The position numbers and the translations under genes are program-made. Under the pieces are notes generated by a model that was not told where the DNA came from, did no database searches, and saw only the letters and a program-made list of their open reading frames with translations. A stretch of 7,534 nucleotides of DNA from Candidatus Komeilibacteria bacterium (lineage in GTDB: Bacteria; Patescibacteriota; Patescibacteriia; UBA1558). Location: the NCBI GenBank assembly GCA_024654345.1, contig JANLIN010000014.1:1-7534 (forward strand), read 5' to 3'. This document shows positions 1-5,628 of this stretch, in pieces. Within the stretch, counting starts at the first letter, position 1. Each line of letters starts with the position of its first letter.

Positions 1-191
1 CGAAAGGAGAGGGGGATCTTTAAATAATAGTTAATCAAATCTTTCCCTCTCCTCCTGTGGAGGAGAGGGTCCTGTCCGTCGAGTTTGACTCGACGGACAG
101 GGGGTGAGGTGGAGATTCACGGTGAGAAAACTATTGAGAAGCTGGGGTGAGGTTTCTCGCCTCAATATCTTATCACTTCCTCCCGGCCGGC
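1..191. repeat. GC-rich palindromic intergenic repeat element (REP/MITE-like)
   Basis: This stretch has no convincing reading frame and is built from inverted repeats. A perfect 11-bp hairpin has arms CCCTCTCCTCC (45-55) and GGAGGAGAGGG (59-69) with loop TGT. A perfect 14-bp hairpin follows, CCTGTCCGTCGAGT (71-84) and ACTCGACGGACAGG (88-101), with loop TTG. GGAGAGGG at 6-13 is a third arm that could compete for CCCTCTCC at 45-52. The direct repeat GGGGTGAGGT occurs at 101-110 and 144-153. A weaker hairpin pairs TATTGAG (132-138) with CTCAATA (161-167). Neither strong hairpin is followed by a T-tract, so they are not ordinary terminators. From memory, GGAGAGGG...GGGTGAGGT repeats are dispersed in many bacterial genomes, sometimes near DUF559-type nuclease genes; no such gene is visible here. 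The left edge may be cut by the window boundary. Confidence 0.6.
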
Positions 192-196
192 TTCCC

Positions 197-225
197 TTTT
201 CAACTTGATTGAATTATTGTATACT
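197..225 (+). promoter_or_regulatory. Candidate sigma-70-type promoter for the 101-residue membrane protein
   Basis: A -35-like TTTTCA (197-202, 4 of 6 consensus bases) is separated by 17 bp from a -10-like TATACT (220-225, 5 of 6). Transcription would start near 232, giving a short A-rich leader of about 25 nt before the ATG at 257. The leader carries no Shine-Dalgarno sequence. The call rests on consensus matching only. Confidence 0.4.
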
Positions 226-256
226 AACAAAGTCGAAAAAATATTAAAAATATACC

Positions 257-562
257 ATGCTGGAAACATCAAAAGATCTTTTATTCATAGTAATCGCCTT
301 CTGTATTTTGTGGTTCACTATCTTTCTTTGCTGGTTCATCTACTATATGGTGACGATCATTAAGAGAGTGTCGGAGACCGTTGAATTACTATCCAAAATG
401 GCCCATACTATCAACGAATTTGTTTCTGAAGCGCGTGTTAAAATGGCCTCGGCGACATCTTACCTACCACTAGTGGTGAACGGGGTCAGAGATATCGCCT
501 CCTATATTATGGATAATAAAACAAAAAAGAAAACCGCCGCGAAAACAAAGAACAAGAAATAG
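257..562 (+). CDS. Small single-pass membrane protein with Lys-rich tail, unknown function
   Basis: This 101-residue protein is not a family I can name. Residues 8-35 form one long hydrophobic segment rich in Phe, Ile and Trp (with Cys16 and Cys25), preceded by a short polar N-terminus without a signal-peptidase site, so it should be a membrane anchor. Residues 36-86 are polar and probably helical (VSETVELLSKMAHTINEFV and onward). The last 15 residues are dominated by Lys with Thr, Ala and Asn, which suggests a cytoplasmic tail that could contact membrane lipid or nucleic acid. The ATG at 257 is chosen because it sits directly before the membrane segment and downstream of a plausible promoter; there is no ribosome-binding site. 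It loosely resembles the small DUF948-like membrane proteins (one N-terminal helix plus amphipathic helix), but that is only an impression. It ends in TAG, ahead of a terminator, so it is probably transcribed alone. Confidence 0.75.
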   Translation: MLETSKDLLFIVIAFCILWFTIFLCWFIYYMVTIIKRVSETVELLSKMAHTINEFVSEARVKMASATSYLPLVVNGVRDIASYIMDNKTKKKTAAKTKNKK

Positions 563-587
563 CACTTGCTATTTTAAAATATTACCG

Positions 588-599
588 GTGTCTAGACAC
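588..599. repeat. Perfect 12-bp palindrome GTGTCTAGACAC
   Basis: GTGTCTAGACAC is its own reverse complement and lies between the stop codon of the small membrane protein gene and the terminator in front of dnaE. A second, AT-only palindrome TATTTTAAAATA lies at 570-581. Such a symmetric site could be an operator for a dimeric repressor acting on dnaE, but no promoter has been pinned down nearby, so a function is conjecture. Confidence 0.3.
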
Positions 600-600
600 T

Positions 601-625
601 AAAATTGGGTTTATCCCAATTTTTT
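601..625 (+). terminator. Intrinsic terminator between the small membrane protein gene and dnaE
   Basis: AAAATTGGG (601-609) pairs with CCCAATTTT (615-623) around the 5-nt loop TTTAT, and the 3' arm runs into a tract of six T ending at 625. The stem has only three G-C pairs, so termination may be partial. The last T is just 10 nt before the upstream candidate dnaE ATG (636) and 25 nt before the preferred one (651), so dnaE either depends on readthrough or has a promoter overlapping this hairpin. Confidence 0.65.
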
Positions 626-650
626 CGTCTAAAACATGAAATTATCTTTT

Positions 651-3600
651 ATGAGCTTTGTTCATCTTCACGTTCATAGTCACTATTCCCTGCTTGACGG
701 TTTGGGCAAGATTGACGACCTTGTCGCCAAAGTAAAAAAGCTGGGCATGCCGGGAATGGCCTTAACCGATCATGGCGTCATGTATGGCGTGATTGAGTTT
801 TACCAAAAAATGACGGCCGCCGGCCTGAAACCCATTATCGGGGTGGAAGCCTACCTGGCTCCGAACCAGCACGACCAAAAAAGATCAAAAGTGGATGAGC
901 GCCCCTACCATTTATTATTGCTGGCCAAAAATAATATCGGCTATAAGAACCTATTGAAGTTAACATCAATTGCACATTTGCATGGATACTACTATAAACC
1001 ACGGATTGACTGGGAACTTCTGGAAAAACATCACGAGGGTTTGATAGTTTTGTCCGGCTGTCTGCAGGGAGAGCTGGCGCGCGCTTTGCGCAACCATAAA
1101 GAGGATCAAGCGCGTGAAATTATTAAAAAATATCACAATCTTTTTGGCGAGGACTATTACATTGAATTACAGCATCGTCCCAGTATTCCGGAGGCGGCTT
1201 TTGTATATGATAAACAAGTAGCATTGGCCAAAGAAATGGGTATCCCTTTGGTCGCCACCAATGATGTCCACTATATTGAAAAAGAAGATAACGTGGCGCA
1301 TGATGTCCTAATCTGCCTGCAAACGAAGCACAAAATGACAGACAAAGATCGTATGTCATATATGGGGGAAGGTTTATCCTTGTTAAGTACGGAAGAGATG
1401 ACAGCCTTGCACTCGGCCTACCCCGAAGCGATCGCCAACAGTTTGGCTATCTTGGAAAAATGCCAGGTTGAACTGGACTTCGGACAGATCCACCTACCCC
1501 ACTATGAACTTCCCGCCGGCCAAGACGCGGATGGTTTTCTCCGCCAGCTATGTGAAAAAGGATGTGCCGTAAGATACGGCAATCCCATGCCACCGATTGT
1601 AAAAGAGCGCCTGGACTACGAACTGCAAATCATCGGTAAAACCGGCTATGCTTCCTATTTTCTGATCGTGCAAGATTTTATCAACTGGGCAAAAAGTAAC
1701 GGCATTGTGGTCGGGCCCGGCCGTGGCAGTGCCGCCGGTAGTATTGTCGCCTATTTAACAGGTATCACCAATCTTGATCCTTTGCACTACAAATTGCTTT
1801 TTGAAAGATTTCTAAACCCAGATCGAATCTCCATGCCAGATATTGATACCGATTTTTCCGATTTACGCCGCGATGAGGTAATTGCTTACGTGGCTGATAA
1901 ATACGGCCATGACAATGTTTCTCAGATCGTCACTTTTGGAACCATGGCGGCGCGCGTCGCTATCCGTGATGTCGGACGGGTGTTGGGCTATAGTTATGGC
2001 TACTGCGATCGGATCGCCAAGCTCATACCGATGTTCACCACCTTAAAAGAAGCTTTGGAGAAAGTTCCCGAGCTAAAAGAAATATATGACAGTGATGGTG
2101 AGGGACAGAAACTTATTGATATGGCCACACGCTTGGAAGGTGTGTGCCGTCATACCTCCACCCACGCTTGCGGTGTATTGATCACCAAAGAAGCCTTGGA
2201 TAACTATGTCCCCCTACAGTACGCCAGCTCATCCGATCAAACTATAGTCTCGCAATATTCTCTTCACCCGATTGAAGATTTGGGCTTACTGAAGATGGAT
2301 TTTCTTGGACTGAAAAATCTCAGCTTGATTGAAACCACGGTGGAGATTATCCAAAAAACTGTCGGCCAAAAGATTGACATTGACAAAATCCCCTTGACCG
2401 ACAAAAAAACTTATCGTCTGTTTCAAAAAGGCGAAACCACCGGTGTCTTCCAGTTTGAATCACCAGGTATGAAAAGATATCTGAAGCAGCTCAAACCCAC
2501 TGATTTGGAAGATATTATTGCGATGGTGGCCCTTTATCGACCGGGACCCATGGAGCTCATTCCTGACTATATCGCCGCCAAACGTGGTCAAAAGACCGCA
2601 TTTTACTTGCATCCGGATCTGAAACCGATCCTGCAAAACACGCACGGAATCATCATCTATCAGGAACAAATAATGGAAATTGTACGTAAGCTTGCCAACT
2701 TCACTTATGGCCAAGCGGACGTCCTGCGCAAAGCAGTGGGGAAGAAAATCAAGGAACTGTTAGAACAACAAGAGAAAAAGGTGCTCGAGGGAATGATAAA
2801 AAATAAAATATCACCCGACGTGGCAAAGCGTATTTGGGAATTCGTTTTACCTTTTGCTCGCTATGGTTTTAATCGCTCACACGCCGCCTGCTACGCCCTT
2901 ATCGCCTATCAAACCGCCTATCTAAAAGCCAACTACCCCGCCCAGTTCATGGCCGCCCTACTGACCTCCGATCTCAATGACACCGACCGCGTGGCCCGCG
3001 AGGTGGCCGAAGCCGCCAAAATGGGAATACGTGTCATGCCGCCTGATATCAATGAAAGTTTCCGTATCTTTACGGCCGTGATGGATACTACTGAAAACAA
3101 AACCACCCCCACTCACATTCGCTTCGGGTTGGAAGCCATAAAAAACGTCGGGCACAATATCGCCTCCAATATCATAAAAGCTCGTCGCGCCAACGGCCCT
3201 TACCTCAGTCTGAGTGATTTTCTGCTACGCGTCACTGATAAAGATTTAAATAAAAAATCCCTCGAGAGTCTGATCAAAGTCGGCGCCTTTGATAAATTCG
3301 CCGAGCGGCAACAGCTTTTGACTAATATTGATAAGTTGCTGAAATTTTCTCGTCAACACGGTAAAGTTACGCCGCAAACAAATTTATTTACCGAAATGCC
3401 ACTGGTAGCAACGCCGCAGCTAAATTTGGAGATCGCTGAGCCGGCGACCAAGGACGAGCGGCTGGCTTGGGAGAAGGAGCTATTAGGCCTATACATATCC
3501 GATCACCCATTGACGGAGTACACGGCTCAATTGGATGACAGTTTTACCGATTGTCACGGCATCTACCAGTTAAAAAACAACAACCTTGTGAAATTGGCAG

Positions 3601-4061
3601 CTGTCGTCACTAAGGTCCAAAAAATTATCACCAGTAGTGGGAAGCCGATGGTCTTTGCGACCGTCGAAGATCAAACCGGATCGATAGAGATAATAGTTTT
3701 CAACGATCAGCTGGAGAAATCTATCGGCTACTGGGAAGAGGAAAGGGTTCTCTGTATTCAGGGTAAGATTTCTAACAAAGATGGCGTTAATAAAATTATC
3801 TGTGAAGCGGTAACTGAACTCATGCCCCCGCAAGATATGCCAAGCGCTTTGACTCTCCAATTACCTAAGCAAATGAACGAGGCGGCTATCAACCACCTGA
3901 AGCAACTTTTGCGTGATAAACCGGGTACTATTCCCGTATGGTTGCACATTGGTGAAAAAAAGGAACGACAAGCCACTTCTTTTAAAGTTGGCTGGGACTC
4001 GGGGCTGAGATCAAGTCTCATCCAGATCCTGGGCCCGGACAGTATTATCCTAGACAAATAA
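651..4061 (+). CDS. dnaE: DNA polymerase III subunit alpha (replicative, C-family)
   Basis: This is the catalytic subunit of the chromosomal replicase, extending DNA at the fork in the cytoplasm while tethered to the sliding clamp. Numbered from the ATG at 651 (1136 residues; E. coli alpha has 1160), an N-terminal PHP domain carries a full set of likely metal ligands: H7 and H9, D16, H41, E66, H87, C137, D205 and H207. The polymerase core shows GPGRGS (355-360), the catalytic pair D399 and D401 in PDIDTDF, and the third aspartate D550 in KMDFLGL. RPGPMELIPDY and FNRSHAACYALIAYQTAYL are also typical. A helix-hairpin-helix region lies near 826-845, a clamp-binding motif QTNLF at 909-913, and an OB fold near 979-1050. 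An in-frame ATG at 636 would add five residues; 651 is preferred because family members usually start right before FVHLHVHS. Neither start has a Shine-Dalgarno sequence. No truncation or frameshift is visible. Confidence 0.97.
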   Translation: MSFVHLHVHSHYSLLDGLGKIDDLVAKVKKLGMPGMALTDHGVMYGVIEFYQKMTAAGLKPIIGVEAYLAPNQHDQKRSKVDERPYHLLLLAKNNIGYKNLLKLTSIAHLHGYYYKPRIDWELLEKHHEGLIVLSGCLQGELARALRNHKEDQAREIIKKYHNLFGEDYYIELQHRPSIPEAAFVYDKQVALAKEMGIPLVATNDVHYIEKEDNVAHDVLICLQTKHKMTDKDRMSYMGEGLSLLSTEEMTALHSAYPEAIANSLAILEKCQVELDFGQIHLPHYELPAGQDADGFLRQLCEKGCAVRYGNPMPPIVKERLDYELQIIGKTGYASYFLIVQDFINWAKSNGIVVGPGRGSAAGSIVAYLTGITNLDPLHYKLLFERFLNPDRISMPDIDTDFSDLRRDEVIAYVADKYGHDNVSQIVTFGTMAARVAIRDVGRVLGYSYGYCDRIAKLIPMFTTLKEALEKVPELKEIYDSDGEGQKLIDMATRLEGVCRHTSTHACGVLITKEALDNYVPLQYASSSDQTIVSQYSLHPIEDLGLLKMDFLGLKNLSLIETTVEIIQKTVGQKIDIDKIPLTDKKTYRLFQKGETTGVFQFESPGMKRYLKQLKPTDLEDIIAMVALYRPGPMELIPDYIAAKRGQKTAFYLHPDLKPILQNTHGIIIYQEQIMEIVRKLANFTYGQADVLRKAVGKKIKELLEQQEKKVLEGMIKNKISPDVAKRIWEFVLPFARYGFNRSHAACYALIAYQTAYLKANYPAQFMAALLTSDLNDTDRVAREVAEAAKMGIRVMPPDINESFRIFTAVMDTTENKTTPTHIRFGLEAIKNVGHNIASNIIKARRANGPYLSLSDFLLRVTDKDLNKKSLESLIKVGAFDKFAERQQLLTNIDKLLKFSRQHGKVTPQTNLFTEMPLVATPQLNLEIAEPATKDERLAWEKELLGLYISDHPLTEYTAQLDDSFTDCHGIYQLKNNNLVKLAAVVTKVQKIITSSGKPMVFATVEDQTGSIEIIVFNDQLEKSIGYWEEERVLCIQGKISNKDGVNKIICEAVTELMPPQDMPSALTLQLPKQMNEAAINHLKQLLRDKPGTIPVWLHIGEKKERQATSFKVGWDSGLRSSLIQILGPDSIILDK

Positions 4062-4079
4062 GCCTTTTTCGGCTATATT
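4051..4079 (+). promoter_or_regulatory. Candidate promoter overlapping the dnaE stop, for the baseplate-J-like gene
   Basis: TAGACA (4051-4056, 5 of 6 to TTGACA) and TATATT (4074-4079, 5 of 6 to TATAAT) are separated by the ideal 17 bp. The -35 box overlaps the last codons of dnaE, and transcription would start near 4086, about 37 nt before the ATG at 4123. A second -10-like TAAAAT at 4111-4116 could give a leaderless transcript starting at the ATG, but its -35 match (TTTATC, 4088-4093) is poor. Confidence 0.4.
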
Positions 4080-4122
4080 ATTTATGGTTTATCGATTATT
4101 ATTTGACTCTTAAAATAAACTT

Positions 4123-5364
4123 ATGACAGTGAAGAAACCCGTAAAAAAGACAGCTCGCCCTCGTAAGACTGGTCAATCTGATGAGATAACAGCCGATTCA
4201 GTACGAGTTGATATCCCTCAGGCCACTTCCAAAACAGCGGTAGTATCGCGCAGCCATAAAAAAATAATATTCAGTGGCGCGATTTTGTTGGCCCTACTAG
4301 CCGTGCTAGTGGCTCATTTTTCTTTCGCGCAAGCAAAAATCGTTATCACTCCACAGTACAGTCCACATGATGTTTCATTTTCGGCTCATATAATGAGTCC
4401 CGACCTGATCGACCCTGATGACAATGGCGACGTCCTCGCCGGCCGAAAGCTGTCGACCAATATTTCACGACCAGAAACTTTTGCCACTGATCAAACCACC
4501 TCTACCAATGATAAAGCGGGCGTGAATGTTACTATCATGAACCGCTACAGTCAGGATCAAATTTTGATAGCTACCACCAGACTTTTGACGCCGGACAACA
4601 AGCTCTTCCGTCTCACGAACACCGTCTCCGTGCCCGCCGGCGGTCAAGCCAGCGTCTTCGCGCAAGCTGATGAACCGGGCGCTGACTTCATCATCCCCCC
4701 GACCACCTTTACTATTCCGGGGCTTTGGGAGGGACTGCGTGATAAAATATATGGCGTCAGTCAAACGGATAGCTCCTTCAACAGCCAAATTTCCTACCGC
4801 CTGACTGAAAAAAATATGAATGACGCTGCCACCTCTCTTTACGACGCTTTGGTACAAGAGGCTATCGCTCAATTCACTCAAGAACTTTCCACGGATGAGT
4901 TTATCAATCGTGACGCTTTGGTCATTGAGGAAGTTAAGCGCGAAGCCAGCGCCAAAGTAGGAGATGAGGTAGAAAGTTTTGATCTGACACTCGAGTTAAA
5001 AATAAGCACCATTACTTACGATGAGCAAAAGTTACTACAAAAGATTGAGAATGACATTAATATTCTTATGGCTCAAAATAACGGTCTAGTCAAATTTTCT
5101 AACACCGATGTTGCAGTGACCATAAAAGAGAATGAGGGTGATCAGCCCGAGAATATTATCGGCACCATTTCCGGCAAATACACCATTCAGTTGGCCAGCC
5201 CGGATGTTGACATTGAACAGCTAAAGAATAAATCGCCTGACGTCGCTCTGACCTACCTGAAAAATTTGAGCGGTGTGTCGGATGCACAAATCCAGCTGAT
5301 ACCGCCCTGGCTGAAAACCATACCCACCATTGACAGCCGTATTGATATAACGATCAATAAGTAG
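4123..5364 (+). CDS. Membrane-anchored baseplate J/gp47-like protein
   Basis: This 413-residue protein has a Lys/Arg-rich cytoplasmic N-terminus (1-47), one membrane helix (about 48-69, after SHKK) and a large extracytoplasmic part in which I see no cysteine. The segment after the helix (KIVITPQ, 72-78), the block IATTRLLTPDNKLFRL (149-164), VSVPAGG (168-174), FTIPGL (196-201) and the C-terminal IPPWLKTIP...RIDITI follow the pattern of proteins that automated pipelines in Patescibacteria call 'baseplate J/gp47 family'. That name reflects a distant similarity to phage and contractile-injection baseplate wedge proteins. No other baseplate, sheath or tube gene lies nearby, so participation in an injection system is not supported; a cell-surface structural or adhesion role is equally possible. 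The ATG at 4123 lacks a Shine-Dalgarno sequence. The gene sits 61 bp after dnaE and only about 20 bp before the thrS T-box, with no terminator of its own in between. Confidence 0.7.
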   Translation: MTVKKPVKKTARPRKTGQSDEITADSVRVDIPQATSKTAVVSRSHKKIIFSGAILLALLAVLVAHFSFAQAKIVITPQYSPHDVSFSAHIMSPDLIDPDDNGDVLAGRKLSTNISRPETFATDQTTSTNDKAGVNVTIMNRYSQDQILIATTRLLTPDNKLFRLTNTVSVPAGGQASVFAQADEPGADFIIPPTTFTIPGLWEGLRDKIYGVSQTDSSFNSQISYRLTEKNMNDAATSLYDALVQEAIAQFTQELSTDEFINRDALVIEEVKREASAKVGDEVESFDLTLELKISTITYDEQKLLQKIENDINILMAQNNGLVKFSNTDVAVTIKENEGDQPENIIGTISGKYTIQLASPDVDIEQLKNKSPDVALTYLKNLSGVSDAQIQLIPPWLKTIPTIDSRIDITINK

Positions 5365-5380
5365 TAAACTTTTAGAAAGA

Positions 5381-5560
5381 AGACACTGTCTGTGATTGCC
5401 CGGCCTACCAAACCGGGGCGAAAGTGCCAGTATTGGCCTAAACAGACAACCTCTCATTGAGTGCCGCCCACGGGCGGAATCAGGGTGGAACCGCGGATGC
5501 TATCATAGCCTTCGTCCCTTACCGACTATTTTAGTCGTTGGAGGATGAAGGCTTTTTATA
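5381..5560 (+). ncRNA. T-box riboswitch leader controlling thrS (compact form)
   Basis: This leader senses tRNA charging and decides whether transcription enters thrS. The hallmark T-box sequence AGGGTGGAACCGCGG lies at 5482-5496. In the antiterminator, AGGG (5482-5485) pairs with CCCT (5516-5519), and GCG (5493-5495) pairs with CGT (5513-5515, one G-U), leaving the standard 7-nt bulge TGGAACC (5486-5492) that grips the free tRNA 3' end. The competing terminator uses the same CGTCC. A likely Stem III is CCGCC (5464-5468) with GGCGG (5473-5477). Stem I is short: TGTCTGT (5387-5393) with ACAGACA (5442-5448), enclosing 48 nt. Only 15 nt separate Stems I and III, so there is no room for Stem II or the IIA/B pseudoknot. 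Candidate Thr specifiers are ACA (5442-5444) and ACC (5407-5409); I cannot decide between them. A threonine response is inferred mainly from the downstream gene. Confidence 0.92.
5507..5557 (+). terminator. T-box-controlled intrinsic terminator (attenuator) ahead of thrS
   Basis: AGCCTTCGTCC (5507-5517) pairs with GGATGAAGGCT (5543-5553) with one G-U pair. An inner stem CGACTA (5523-5528) with TAGTCG (5532-5537) closes a 3-nt loop. A run of five T (5553-5557) follows directly. The left arm contains the CGTCC shared with the T-box antiterminator, so the two structures exclude each other. As no terminator is seen after the preceding gene, this hairpin may also end transcripts coming from it. 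Confidence 0.9.
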
Positions 5561-5563
5561 TAT

Positions 5564-5600
5564 CCAGCCATTTCATACAACTAATAACCGTTGTGGCTGG
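5564..5600 (+). other. Second hairpin in the thrS leader, downstream of the attenuator
   Basis: CCAGCC (5564-5569) pairs with GGCTGG (5595-5600). Inside it ACAAC (5577-5581) pairs with GTTGT (5590-5594), leaving a 7-nt bulge on the left arm and an 8-nt loop TAATAACC. No T-tract follows, so it is not a terminator. It lies between the T-box switch and the start codon at 5629 and could protect the transcript 5' end or influence translation. Its role is unknown. Confidence 0.45.
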
Positions 5601-5610
5601 CCCCATAAAT

Positions 5611-5616
5611 TATAAT
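5611..5616 (+). promoter_or_regulatory. Perfect -10 box TATAAT just before thrS (possible T-box-bypassing promoter)
   Basis: TATAAT at 5611-5616 matches the consensus fully. Transcription from it would begin near 5623, giving a leader of about 6 nt before the ATG at 5629. No good -35 lies 16-18 bp upstream; TTGTGG at 5591-5596 is only 14 bp away. The surroundings are AT-rich, so chance occurrence is quite possible. Confidence 0.25.
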
Positions 5617-5628
5617 TAATAGAAAAAC

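Noticed and set aside
45..101. CRISPR array or tRNA in the hairpin-rich left end
   Set aside because: There are no regularly spaced repeats with unique spacers, and the hairpins do not form a cloverleaf or contain tRNA consensus positions.
4061..4074. AGCC/GGCT hairpin with T-rich loop right after dnaE, as a terminator
   Set aside because: The stem has only 4 bp, the T-run is in the loop rather than after the stem, and the region overlaps a better promoter match.
4465..4881. 138-codon open frame on the minus strand inside the baseplate-J-like gene, and similar antisense frames in dnaE and thrS
   Set aside because: They lie fully within well-supported genes on the opposite strand and show no recognisable protein pattern; they are shadows of coding sequence.
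5330..5358. TTGACA (5330-5335) as -35 of a T-box promoter inside the end of the preceding gene
   Set aside because: The -35 is perfect, but at 16-19 bp spacing the best -10 is ATCAAT (3 of 6), and TATAAC at 5346 is only 10 bp away. Transcription start for the T-box remains open.
4123..5364. Prophage or contractile injection system suggested by the baseplate-J-like similarity
   Set aside because: The neighbours are housekeeping genes, the protein has an N-terminal membrane anchor, and no tail, sheath, integrase or attachment site is visible.
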